From: Phycisphaerales bacterium
GTDB lineage: Bacteria > Planctomycetota > Phycisphaerae > Phycisphaerales > SM1A02
Assembly: GCA_009691915.1 (NCBI GenBank)
Contig: SIAD01000001.1
Span: forward strand, 372,001 to 436,000
DNA: 64,000 nt
Reading direction: 5' to 3'
Each line of letters begins with the position of its first letter. The first letter of the stretch is position 1. The position numbers and the translations under genes are program-made. Positions 48,994 through 57,442 of this stretch are shown piece by piece. The notes under the pieces are model-generated. The model saw only the letters and a program-made list of their open reading frames with translations. It was not told the origin of the DNA and made no database searches.

Positions 48994-50625
48994 CTAGTGA
49001 CGCGCCATCCGCCTCCATGAGAACCACACCCACGCAAGAAGCAGCGCGTTGCCCGCCCACATGACCGCAACCCCTGATGCCAGCCGATGGCTCTTGATGA
49101 TCGACTGCCCGGAAGTGATCAGGAGGACATCCACGATTCCGGGAAGGAAGGCGAGGATGTAGATAGTCAGCGGAAGACTGCTCCGGCGCCAGATCGCCAG
49201 AACCCCGCCGAGAAGGAGCAGCAGAAACACCCCCGTCGGTTGGGCGAATCGCATGAAGACATGCGACAGGGCCTCATCGCGGACATTGCGCGTGACCACC
49301 GCGATCTCATCTACGAATCCCTGAGCGCGCTTGGCATGCGAGCTCAGCGGAGGCACGGTGGCTGAGGCAATCGCGCGCGCGCGTTCCAGAAGCGACGGTT
49401 CCGCGCTGGGATCGAGCGCAGGAACCGTGAGCGCGACGACGCGGGGCGGCCAGGGGACGATCCTCTCATCCGAGGCGCGCGGATCGTGCGCCTCCGCCGC
49501 ATCGAGAACGAGATCCAGCCTGTCCGATGCCGTTGACCCCTGAGTGACTTGAGTCTCCACCAGCGACGCGCCTTTGGCGACGGCCTCTCGCACCACACCC
49601 GACGCGTCCGACTCGACGACCGTGAGTCGTTTGGCGGGTGGTAGCGGAATCAGCCCCCGTCCGCCGACCATTGCGTCGCGCACGACATAGGTCCGCGAGG
49701 CCTCGGTGCTGACAAGCGTGGCGTGGCCGGTCGCCTCGAGCTGCCGCGCGAGACGGTCGATGGCGAATGCCCCTGAGAGCGCCGCTTCCATGCGCGTTCG
49801 AGTGAGCTCAACTGCCGCACTTGCCCCGGGATCGCGCACTGCCCGCAACAGTTCCTCGGCGCCGAAGTAGTTGGGACTGCGCGCCCAGGAGCGGTCGATC
49901 ACCGTCGGCATCGGCTCGGCGAGGGGGAGGAACGCAACCGCTGAGTCACCCGGACGAAGCACCGTCGCGTCCTTGAACGCGACCTTCACCAGCAGCTCGG
50001 ACTCAGTCATGTAGAGATCCGCGGAGCCGGCTTTGGCGACGAACTCAGTCTCGAGTTGTCCTGCGGAGTTGACTTCGATCGCGACGACTCCCTCCATGCG
50101 GATCCGCTGGTGGATCCCCGAGCCTGGAGCTTCATCGAGGCCGATGCGATCCGCGGAAATGAAGAAATTGCCCGCCCGAAAGGCCTCGCCGGAACGCACC
50201 GTGCTGACGAAGACCTGCGCGGCATCCTCGGTGATCACGACATACATGCGTTCGAGGAGGCGTGGGATCGCCGTCTGCACCAGCACGAACATGATCACGG
50301 TGAGTGCCACCCCCAGTACCGCGTGCGGCAGGAGAATCGTCCGGTATGAGAGGCCAGACGACACCATCGCCTGAATCTCGTTGTCCGAGGCGAATCGGTG
50401 GGTCACAAGCGTCGCCGCAAACCCCGCGGCGAACGGGAGCGCGTACTGGAGCATCGGCACCATCGCAAGCAGGATGTACTTGAGCGTTCCACCCGGCCCG
50501 AGCAGATTCTGGCTCAGCGGCTTGATCACCGCGCCAAATGCAATCACCACGACGATGACAATTGTCGTGAGCACCAGTACCTTCAGAAGCTCAGCGAGGA
50601 TGTGTCGGTGAAGGATCCAGGGCAC
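48994..50625 (-). CDS. lptF: LPS export permease LptF, with long periplasmic insert
   Basis: The 543-residue protein is longer than the approximately 370-residue norm. It has the LptF/G architecture: N-terminal membrane group (residues 8-125, with YALPFAAGFAATLVTHRFASDNEIQAMVSSGLSYRTI, containing the coupling helix), a periplasmic region of about 300 residues with extra sequence, and a C-terminal membrane group. GTG 50625 is used. Located between the NtrC-like gene and lptG, with spacers of 9 and 14 bases. Confidence 0.85.
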   Translation of the reverse strand: MPWILHRHILAELLKVLVLTTIVIVVVIAFGAVIKPLSQNLLGPGGTLKYILLAMVPMLQYALPFAAGFAATLVTHRFASDNEIQAMVSSGLSYRTILLPHAVLGVALTVIMFVLVQTAIPRLLERMYVVITEDAAQVFVSTVRSGEAFRAGNFFISADRIGLDEAPGSGIHQRIRMEGVVAIEVNSAGQLETEFVAKAGSADLYMTESELLVKVAFKDATVLRPGDSAVAFLPLAEPMPTVIDRSWARSPNYFGAEELLRAVRDPGASAAVELTRTRMEAALSGAFAIDRLARQLEATGHATLVSTEASRTYVVRDAMVGGRGLIPLPPAKRLTVVESDASGVVREAVAKGASLVETQVTQGSTASDRLDLVLDAAEAHDPRASDERIVPWPPRVVALTVPALDPSAEPSLLERARAIASATVPPLSSHAKRAQGFVDEIAVVTRNVRDEALSHVFMRFAQPTGVFLLLLLGGVLAIWRRSSLPLTIYILAFLPGIVDVLLITSGQSIIKSHRLASGVAVMWAGNALLLAWVWFSWRRMARH

Positions 50626-50634
50626 GGCGAGGCC

Positions 50635-52014
50635 TCAGCGAAGCCCGTAGTCCTTGAGCTTCCGGTAGAGGGTGCGCTCGCCGATGCCCAGCATCTGCGC
50701 GGCGCGTTCGCGGTTCCCCTCCGCCATCGCCAGTGTCTGGCGAATCGCTTCCTTCTCCAACCGCTCGAGGCCGATCCCCGCCAGACTGCGACGGGTCGAT
50801 CCATTGTCGTCGCTGTCGGAGGAACGGATTTCGTCGGGAATATCTGACAGGTCGATCGAGGGTCCAGTCGCCGCCACAACCATGCGGTGGACGAGATTGA
50901 TGAGTTCGCGGACATTTCCCGGCCAGTCGTAAGACACCAGCCGCATCATCGCCGGCTCCGTGATCTGAGGGATGGCGCGGTCAAGCTCCCGCGCAAACTT
51001 TCCGGCGGCATGCCTGACTAGGAGCGGAATGTCCTCGCGCCGATCCCGTAGGGGCGGAATGTGGATCTCCACTCCCTTGAGCCTGTAGAAGAGATCTTCC
51101 CGGAATGCCCCCTTGGCAATCATCCCCTTGAGGTCGCGGTTGGTGGCGCTGATGAACCGCACATCGACGCGCTTGGCATCATTGGATCCGAGACGGACGA
51201 TCTCCCCCTTCTCCAGGACTCGCAGAAGTTTTGGCTGCATCCCCAGCGGCGTGTCGCCGATCTCGTCGAGAAAGACGCTGCCCCGATCGGCGTACTCGAA
51301 CACTCCCTCGCGGTCCTTGTCGGCGCCGGTGTACGCCCCCCGGACATGCCCGAAGAGTTGGTCCTCGAGGAGGCTCTCCGCCTGCCCGGCGGCGTTGAAC
51401 GGGACGAATCGCCGCTCCTTGCGCTTCGAATGGATATGCAGCGCGCTGGCGACGAGTTCCTTACCCGTCCCGCTCTCCCCGGACACCAGCACCGGGATGT
51501 TGCTCGGCGCGACCTGCCGGATCGAGGCGATCACCTGCCGGATCGCCGCAGAATCCCCGATGATCCCCTCGAATCCATACGCCGCCTGAACCTGTCCGCG
51601 TAGTGCCTGGTTCTGGTGCTTGAGTAGGACCGACTCCGCCGCCCGCTGGACGAGGTTGCGGAACACCACGAGGTCGAGAGGTTTGACGATGAAGTCGTAC
51701 GCCCCCGTCCGCAGTGCTTCCTTGGCCGTAGGGATGTCACCGTGAGCGGTCACCATTATCGTCGCCGTGTCGGGCTGGGTCCGTGCGACCAACTGCAGAA
51801 TCTCCATTCCGCTGCGGGATGACTCCATCACGAGGTCGGTGACGACGACATCGAAGTTCCCGTGCTCGAGCTCCTCTTCCGCCGCCTTCTGGCTCTTCAC
51901 GATCGTGCAGACATGGCCCGGCTTGGACAGCGCATCGGCCATCGTCTCGGCGTGCTCGGGTTCATCGTCGACGATGAGCACTTGGGCTCGTAGTCCTTCC
52001 GTGTCGAGCGGCAT
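50635..52014 (-). CDS. NtrC-family sigma54-dependent response regulator
   Basis: The 459-residue protein has a receiver domain (LIVDDEPEHAETMADAL, phospho-acceptor Asp in VVVTDLVMESSRSG), a central AAA+ domain with Walker A VSGESGTGKE, the sigma54 contact loop GAYTGA (usually GAFTGA), Walker B GSVFLDEIGD and the FRxDLYYRL-type FREDLFYRLKGV, and a C-terminal Fis-type helix-turn-helix (GNRERAAQMLGIGERTLYRKL). No sensor kinase lies beside it. ATG 52014 is supported by TACACT 6 bases before. It heads an operon with lptF and lptG. Confidence 0.92.
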   Translation of the reverse strand: MPLDTEGLRAQVLIVDDEPEHAETMADALSKPGHVCTIVKSQKAAEEELEHGNFDVVVTDLVMESSRSGMEILQLVARTQPDTATIMVTAHGDIPTAKEALRTGAYDFIVKPLDLVVFRNLVQRAAESVLLKHQNQALRGQVQAAYGFEGIIGDSAAIRQVIASIRQVAPSNIPVLVSGESGTGKELVASALHIHSKRKERRFVPFNAAGQAESLLEDQLFGHVRGAYTGADKDREGVFEYADRGSVFLDEIGDTPLGMQPKLLRVLEKGEIVRLGSNDAKRVDVRFISATNRDLKGMIAKGAFREDLFYRLKGVEIHIPPLRDRREDIPLLVRHAAGKFARELDRAIPQITEPAMMRLVSYDWPGNVRELINLVHRMVVAATGPSIDLSDIPDEIRSSDSDDNGSTRRSLAGIGLERLEKEAIRQTLAMAEGNRERAAQMLGIGERTLYRKLKDYGLR

Positions 52015-52020
52015 TCCCGC

Positions 52021-52026
52021 AGTGTA
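52021..52026 (-). promoter_or_regulatory. -10 element of the ntrC-like gene (leaderless type)
   Basis: Minus-strand TACACT ends 6 bases before the ATG at 52014. Confidence 0.55.
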
Positions 52027-52077
52027 GAGGGGAGAGTTGGGGCGGAGATTGCAAAGCCCGCCCATTGGGAATGCCGA

Positions 52078-52083
52078 TAAAGT
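52078..52083 (+). promoter_or_regulatory. possible -10 element of murC
   Basis: TAAAGT lies 9 bases before the murC ATG at 52093. The distance is a little longer than the leaderless group. Confidence 0.4.
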
Positions 52084-52092
52084 GAACCACCT

Positions 52093-53595
52093 ATGAGCAC
52101 GCGCATGGATGCGACCGTCTGGTCTGGGCGTCATGTCCACTTCGTCGGAATCGGGGGATGCGGAATGAGCGGACTCGCGCTCATGGTGCGCGCGCGAGGG
52201 GCATCGGTCACCGGCAGCGATCAGAGCCAGAGTGAAGTGACTGACTTGCTCACTGCCTCGGGGATCAGCGTGGCAATCGGCACTTCTGCCGACTCGATTG
52301 CCACGGGGACCGACCTCGTGGTAGCGAGTGCCGCAGTCCAGGGCGACCATCCGGAAGTGGCTCGGGCGCAGGCAATGGGCATTGAGACGATCTCATACGC
52401 CGAGGCGCTCGGACGCTCGCAGGAGGGGCGAACGGCGGTGTCTGTCGCAGGAACACACGGGAAGAGCACGACCGCGGCGCTTCTGGCCCACATACTTGTA
52501 GAGAGCGGGCTTGATCCCTCGGTGATCGTCGGGGCCACCTGCCCCCAACTCGGCGGCGGAACGAGAACCGGAGCGGCGATCATCCCGTTGGGCACGCTCA
52601 AGGGGAACCCAGGGATCTTCGTGGCCGAGGCCTGCGAGTTCAACCGCTCGTTCCACTGCCACCGGCCGACGATCGCCCTCATCAACAATGTCGAGGAGGA
52701 CCACCTCGATGTCTACAAGTCACTCGACGAGATCGTGAAGGCCTTCCGCGTCTTCGCCGGGCTGCTCCCAGCGGCCGAGTCGGGCGGACGACTGCTCATC
52801 GCCCACGAGGGGGCGCACCGCCGCGCCGTCGCCAGCGGATTGGTGTGCGCCGTCTCGACATTCGGCTGGTCCCCGAGCGCCGAGTACCGGATCGATTATG
52901 ACCCCGCGACCAACGCGACGAGCGTCTGGCACGCGGGGAAAGAGTTGCTGTCATGGCGATCACGCCTTGTCGGCGAACACAATGCCCTCAATGCTTCGGC
53001 AGCAGGGATCCTGGCCCTGTGGCTTGGTGCCGAGCGCGCGCAGGTCGAAGCAGCGATTGCGTCCTTCGCCGGAGTCGATAGGCGGATGCAGTTCCTTGGT
53101 GAGTGCGTGGCACCCAGTGGCGCTCGCGTCCGGCTCTACGACGACTATGGCCATCATCCAACCGAGTGTGAGCGCACGCTCGCCGCGTTGCGTGCAGCGG
53201 AGAACCCGAGTCGCCTGATCTGCGTCTTCCAGCCCCACCAGCACAGCCGCACGAGGTTCCTGCTCGAGCAGTTCGCGCAATGCTTTTCTAAAGCAGACCT
53301 CGTCATCGTGGCACCCATCTACTTCGTCCGTGACAGCGAAGTGGAGCGCACGCTCGTGTGTGCGGCGGATCTCGCAAGACGGCTCGTCGAGGGTGGAACG
53401 GATGCCCGCGCAATCGACACCTTCGAGGCAATCGGCGAATTCCTGAACGCTCAGGTGCGTGACGGAGATCTGATCGTCGTGATGGGTGCTGGCCCAGTCT
53501 GGAAGGTCGCTCACGCCTTCGCGGCATCGACCCGCGGCGAGTGTGAACCACAGATCCGTCAGCAACGCGCCTCCGCCAGTGCGAGCATCGCGTGA
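52093..53595 (+). CDS. murC: UDP-N-acetylmuramate-L-alanine ligase
   Basis: The 500-residue ligase adds L-alanine to UDP-MurNAc. It has the N-terminal HFVGIGGCGMSGLALM, ATP loop SVAGTHGKSTTAALL, EACEFNRSFHCHRPTIALINNVEEDHLD, LVGEHNALNASAAGILALWLGA and, in the C-terminal domain, DDYGHHPTEC and FQPHQHSRT. It starts a muramoyl precursor operon with murB, ddl and ftsQ. Confidence 0.95.
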   Translation: MSTRMDATVWSGRHVHFVGIGGCGMSGLALMVRARGASVTGSDQSQSEVTDLLTASGISVAIGTSADSIATGTDLVVASAAVQGDHPEVARAQAMGIETISYAEALGRSQEGRTAVSVAGTHGKSTTAALLAHILVESGLDPSVIVGATCPQLGGGTRTGAAIIPLGTLKGNPGIFVAEACEFNRSFHCHRPTIALINNVEEDHLDVYKSLDEIVKAFRVFAGLLPAAESGGRLLIAHEGAHRRAVASGLVCAVSTFGWSPSAEYRIDYDPATNATSVWHAGKELLSWRSRLVGEHNALNASAAGILALWLGAERAQVEAAIASFAGVDRRMQFLGECVAPSGARVRLYDDYGHHPTECERTLAALRAAENPSRLICVFQPHQHSRTRFLLEQFAQCFSKADLVIVAPIYFVRDSEVERTLVCAADLARRLVEGGTDARAIDTFEAIGEFLNAQVRDGDLIVVMGAGPVWKVAHAFAASTRGECEPQIRQQRASASASIA

Positions 53596-53599
53596 TCCG

Positions 53600-54553
53600 A
53601 TGAAGGGTGCACTCGCCGCGCGGCCGAGCCTTGTGAGCGACCTCGACATGCGAGTTGAACTCGCCGCGCCGCTGGGTCCGCTGACCTGGTTCCGCGTCGG
53701 CGGCTGCGCAGACGCACTCGTCTCGCCGCGCACCGAAGAGGCACTCGCCACTCTGGTGCGTCGCTGCCACGACTCCGGCATCGCGTGCCGAGTCCTCGGG
53801 TCGGGAGCGAATCTGCTCGTCGATGACGACGGCATCGATGGGGTCGTCATCAGGCTCGACGAGCCATGCTTCCGCCGCGCCGACTTCGCCAATGCGACTG
53901 GCGACGGCGTCGTTCGCGTCGGCGCAGGAACCGATCTCATGGCGCTTGTGCAGCAGTCCGCCCGTGAAGGATTTGACGGACTGGCGCAGCTGGCTGGGAT
54001 CCCTGCCACACTCGGCGGCGCGATCACCATGAATGCTGGTGGCGCGTATGGGGACACGGCTCAGGCGGTCCACGAAATCGGCCACCTCGGGATGGATGGC
54101 GTCGTGCGGACGATCACCGCCAAGCACGCCGGATTCGCCTACCGCCACACGGCGATTCCCGCGGGCGTCGTGCTCTTTGCAGACCTCGCGCTGACCCGGG
54201 GAGATCCTGCCGCCATCAGAGAGCGCGTAAAGACCATCTTCAGTTACAAGAAATCCACCCAGCCGATGGCGGACCGCTCGGCGGGGTGCATGTTCAAGAA
54301 TCCCGTCGACCCTGCCACAGGAAGTCGGCGCAGCGCCGGACACCTGATCGATCAGGCTGGGCTCAAGGGAACGGCCGTCGGCGGCGCCTATGTGAGCCAG
54401 ATTCACGGCAATTTTATAGCTCTTACCGAAGGCGGATGCACTTCCGATGTGCTCGCGCTGGCGGCTCGGGTACAACTGCGGGTCCTCGAATTCTCGGGGA
54501 TCCACCTCGAGCGCGAGGTGGTCGTATGGTCCAAACGAGGTGAAGTGCCATGA
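53600..54553 (+). CDS. murB: UDP-N-acetylmuramate dehydrogenase
   Basis: The 317-residue flavoenzyme reduces enolpyruvyl-UDP-GlcNAc to UDP-MurNAc. It shows TWFRVGGCADALVSP (FAD site), LGSGANLLVDDDGIDGVVIRLD, AGIPATLGGAITMNAGGAYGDTAQAV, and the type-I like SAGCMFKNPVDPATGSRRSAGHLIDQAGLKG with the active-site Ser. Start ATG 53600 is 4 bases after murC. Confidence 0.94.
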   Translation: MKGALAARPSLVSDLDMRVELAAPLGPLTWFRVGGCADALVSPRTEEALATLVRRCHDSGIACRVLGSGANLLVDDDGIDGVVIRLDEPCFRRADFANATGDGVVRVGAGTDLMALVQQSAREGFDGLAQLAGIPATLGGAITMNAGGAYGDTAQAVHEIGHLGMDGVVRTITAKHAGFAYRHTAIPAGVVLFADLALTRGDPAAIRERVKTIFSYKKSTQPMADRSAGCMFKNPVDPATGSRRSAGHLIDQAGLKGTAVGGAYVSQIHGNFIALTEGGCTSDVLALAARVQLRVLEFSGIHLEREVVVWSKRGEVP

Positions 54554-55509
54554 GCGATGTGAGTGTCCTTGTCCTGATGGGCGGCCCCGATGCCGAGCGC
54601 GAGATCAGCCTGCGATCGGGGGCAATGGTCGCCGCCGCGCTCCGGGAGATCGGCGGGTTCACAGTGCACGAGCAGGTGATCGATCGCGTGACCGCGAGTG
54701 AACTCGGAACCATGCCGGGGGATGTGATCTTTCCCGTGCTGCACGGCCCCTTCGGCGAAGGTGGTCCTCTGCAGGATGCGATGGAGGCCGATGGCCGTCC
54801 CTATGTTGGCAGCAGACCGCGCGCGGCGCGCGTGTCGATGGACAAGATCGCCTCGAAACTCTTTGCGCGGGCGGCGGGAATCCGAACCCCACCGGCGCGG
54901 GTCCTCACGGCCGGGGAGCCGTGCGACCTGCCCCTGCCGCTCGTTGTAAAGCCGGTAGACGATGGGTCGAGCGTCGGTGTGCGCCGCTGCTTCACCGAGG
55001 AGCAGGTCGCGGCGGCCCGATCCGAACTCGAACCAAGATTCCCGCGGCTCATGGCCGAGCGACTCATAACGGGCCGTGAGATCACCGCCGGTGTCGTCGA
55101 ACGCGAACTCCTGCCGCTGATCGAAGTCGTCTCCGCCGGTGAGTTTTTCGACTACGACGCCAAGTATGAACGCAGCGACACGCAGTACATCCTCGACCCC
55201 GAGCTTCCCGACGCGGTCAAGGAGGAGATCGCTCATGCCTCACGCATGCTGTACGAACGGATCGGCTGTCGTGACCTTGCTCGACTCGATTTCATGGTCG
55301 ACTCGGACGGAGCGTGGTTCCTTGAGATCAATTCGATGCCTGGTCTGACCGATCACTCGCTCGTCCCCAAGGCGGCCGCACACGCCGGACTCGCCTTCCC
55401 GGATATGTGCGCGCGTCTCACCAGACGCTCCATCGCGAGGATGAAGGGAACGCACCGCCGCGGTGCCAAGGCTGCGACCGCACCGATTGCGGGAGAAGAC
55501 TCGCTGTGA
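54550..55509 (+). CDS. ddl: D-alanine-D-alanine ligase
   Basis: The 319-residue ATP-grasp ligase has LVLMGGPDAEREISLRSG, PVLHGPFGEGGPLQDAMEADGRPYVGS, LVVKPVDDGSSVGVRRC, and FLEINSMPGLTDHSLVPKAAAHAG. It joins two D-Ala molecules for the pentapeptide. ATG 54550 overlaps murB by ATGA; its stop overlaps ftsQ. Confidence 0.94.
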   Translation: MSDVSVLVLMGGPDAEREISLRSGAMVAAALREIGGFTVHEQVIDRVTASELGTMPGDVIFPVLHGPFGEGGPLQDAMEADGRPYVGSRPRAARVSMDKIASKLFARAAGIRTPPARVLTAGEPCDLPLPLVVKPVDDGSSVGVRRCFTEEQVAAARSELEPRFPRLMAERLITGREITAGVVERELLPLIEVVSAGEFFDYDAKYERSDTQYILDPELPDAVKEEIAHASRMLYERIGCRDLARLDFMVDSDGAWFLEINSMPGLTDHSLVPKAAAHAGLAFPDMCARLTRRSIARMKGTHRRGAKAATAPIAGEDSL

Positions 55510-56309
55510 ACTTCGTCCGTACACCCGCGGCGGCGTGGGTTCTCGCCCTGGGGACGCTGCTCACTCTGACGATCATCGCGTTCGGATGGTCGGTTCCCGC
55601 ACTTCGCTCGAGTGCCTCCGCAGGGTCGCACGAGCGCATGGAAGCGTCATTCGTCGGTACCCCCCGCTGGATGACACCCTCCGACCTCGCTCCCATCCAG
55701 GAGGTCGCCCTTCGTGAGGCTGGGCCATCGGCGTACGACCGCGCCGGACTCGAACGAGCCCGCGCGGCTCTTGAGGCGAGCGGATGGTTTGACTCCGTCG
55801 CGCAGGTGCGCCGAACCAGTTCTTCGAAGATTGAGATCGATGGAACTTTCGCCGAGCCAACCGCGCTCGTCGCCGACCGCGACGGCGATCACCTTGTTGA
55901 CTCGCGCGGACGGCTGATGCCCCGCTCCTACGCCTTTGGCACGGCTCCGGCCATCACCCGGATCACCGGAGTCTTCCTAAAGCGCCCATCGCGACCCGGC
56001 GAAATGTGGCCCGGTGCGGATCTCTTGGCGGGGCTGGAGATGGCGAAGCTCGTGGCCTCTCAACGCTGGCGAGCTCAGATCGCCTCCATAGATGTCAGCT
56101 CCTTCCGCGAGTTTCAGACGATCTCACTCACTACCACCGGCGGATGTCGTCTCAACTGGGGTCGGGCACCCGGCGCAGAAGCTGCAGCTGAGGTCCCGGC
56201 ATCACAGAAACTCCGTTACATCGATCTCCTGCAGAGTCAGCATGGTCGGCTTGATGCCGCCGGGCCGCACTCGATCGATCTCTCGGTCGACTATGTCGGC
56301 AGCCGTTGA
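55506..56309 (+). CDS. ftsQ: FtsQ-like cell division protein
   Basis: The 267-residue product starts at GTG 55506, overlapping the ddl stop. It has one membrane helix (about residues 9-28), then a POTRA-like region (REAGPSAYDRAGLERARAALEASGWFDSVAQVRRTSSSKIEIDGTFAEPTALV) and a beta-rich domain with LVADRDGDHLVDSRGRLMP. Sequence identity to FtsQ is low; the call rests on topology, POTRA pattern and position after murC-murB-ddl. Confidence 0.65.
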   Translation: MNFVRTPAAAWVLALGTLLTLTIIAFGWSVPALRSSASAGSHERMEASFVGTPRWMTPSDLAPIQEVALREAGPSAYDRAGLERARAALEASGWFDSVAQVRRTSSSKIEIDGTFAEPTALVADRDGDHLVDSRGRLMPRSYAFGTAPAITRITGVFLKRPSRPGEMWPGADLLAGLEMAKLVASQRWRAQIASIDVSSFREFQTISLTTTGGCRLNWGRAPGAEAAAEVPASQKLRYIDLLQSQHGRLDAAGPHSIDLSVDYVGSR

Positions 56310-56955
56310 ACCGCCACGCCTCCTCGTGATCGCTGCGGGGGTCTGGTTCGTAGGCGCGCTCGCGCTAGCACTGGGGGCTCGACTTCCGGACTCGACCGCC
56401 ATGGCGAGCCTCTTCCCTTCCGTACGGCTCTGCCTGATTGCATGCGCCGCAGGAGTGCTCGTCGGCTGGCCGTTGCTGCGGCTCAGCCTGCCATCTCCCG
56501 CACGGCCAGTAGCCACGATGGTGATGGATCTCACGACCATCCTGTTCCTGTTTCAGGCGGTGCTCTGGCCGATGCGACTGGCAACTCCGTGGTCAATCGA
56601 GCGGACTCTTCTCATTGATCTCGTGGTCGGGTCATCGGGAGTGGCAGTCGGCGGTCTTGTCGCGCTCGGATCGGCGCGCGCCTCTTCGTGGTGGCGCGCT
56701 CTCGCCATGGCCGCCTGCCTCGCACTTGCCTCGGGGCTCTTTGTGCAGTTTGGCCTCCCCGGCGGAGTCCCGGAGTTGCTCGCGTCAATGGACTCAAGGG
56801 CATCGATGCCCATCGAGGGGGAGTGGGCCTCGTGCTTCACCCAGGTCCTCGCGGCCGCAGCCGTCATCGTGGGAGCATCGCTTGCCTCGGTGGTTCTTGG
56901 CTCCGGCGTCGCCCAGCGGCGCGCGACTCTTGCCCGTGACCGCGCCGTGGGATAA
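56293..56955 (+). CDS. small polytopic membrane protein of unknown function
   Basis: The 220-residue product from ATG 56293 overlaps the ftsQ stop by 17 bases and has six predicted hydrophobic segments (LLVIAAGVWFVGALALALGA, VRLCLIACAAGVLVGWPLL, LTTILFLFQAVLWPM and others). It matches no family I recognise. It is in the division/greA neighbourhood, so an envelope role is possible. Confidence 0.5.
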   Translation: MSAAVEPPRLLVIAAGVWFVGALALALGARLPDSTAMASLFPSVRLCLIACAAGVLVGWPLLRLSLPSPARPVATMVMDLTTILFLFQAVLWPMRLATPWSIERTLLIDLVVGSSGVAVGGLVALGSARASSWWRALAMAACLALASGLFVQFGLPGGVPELLASMDSRASMPIEGEWASCFTQVLAAAAVIVGASLASVVLGSGVAQRRATLARDRAVG

Positions 56956-56958
56956 TCT
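56953..56958 (+). promoter_or_regulatory. possible -10 element of greA
   Basis: TAATCT lies 12 bases before the greA ATG, with a GGAG between them, so the mRNA would have a short leader of about five or six bases. Confidence 0.35.
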
Positions 56959-56970
56959 CGCCGGAGTCTC

Positions 56971-57438
56971 ATGGAATTCGTCACTGCGGCCGACAAGACC
57001 CGCCTCGAGAAACAGCTCGCCGAGTACCACGCGCTCGACAAGGTGTTGACGGTGCGAATCGCCGAAGCCCGCGCTCAGGGGGATCTGCGCGAAAACGCCG
57101 ACTACCACGCCGCACGCGAGGACAAGTCGATGAACAACTCCCGCATCAAGGATCTGGAGGAGCGGCTCCGGTCGATTCAGGTGGTCAACCAGACGGAGTT
57201 GCCTACGGACATGGTCTTCCTCGGCGCAACCGTGCGCACCAGGGAGGAGGGATCGGGACGCGTCGAGCTGTACAAGATCGTCTCCAGCCTCTCTGAGGAA
57301 GGAGAGTTCGAGTACCGCGAAGTCACAAGCACCAGCCCGATTGGCCAAGCCCTGATGAAGGTCCGGGTCGGTATGACCGTGCGCGTCGACCTACCCCGTG
57401 GCGAACGACGGCTGACGGTCGTCGAGATCGTAGTCTGA
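56971..57438 (+). CDS. greA: transcription elongation factor GreA
   Basis: The 155-residue protein has the N-terminal coiled coil that enters the RNA polymerase secondary channel, with acidic DLRENADYHAAREDKSMNNSRIKDLEERL at its tip, and a C-terminal FKBP-like domain (TVRTREEGSGRVELYKIVSSLSEEGEFEYREVTSTSPIGQALM). It stimulates RNA cleavage in backtracked complexes. Confidence 0.95.
   Translation: MEFVTAADKTRLEKQLAEYHALDKVLTVRIAEARAQGDLRENADYHAAREDKSMNNSRIKDLEERLRSIQVVNQTELPTDMVFLGATVRTREEGSGRVELYKIVSSLSEEGEFEYREVTSTSPIGQALMKVRVGMTVRVDLPRGERRLTVVEIVV
57431..57436 (+). promoter_or_regulatory. -10 element of the cardiolipin synthase gene
   Basis: TAGTCT, inside the last codons of greA, ends 6 bases before the GTG at 57443. 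Confidence 0.5.
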
Positions 57439-57442
57439 CTCT

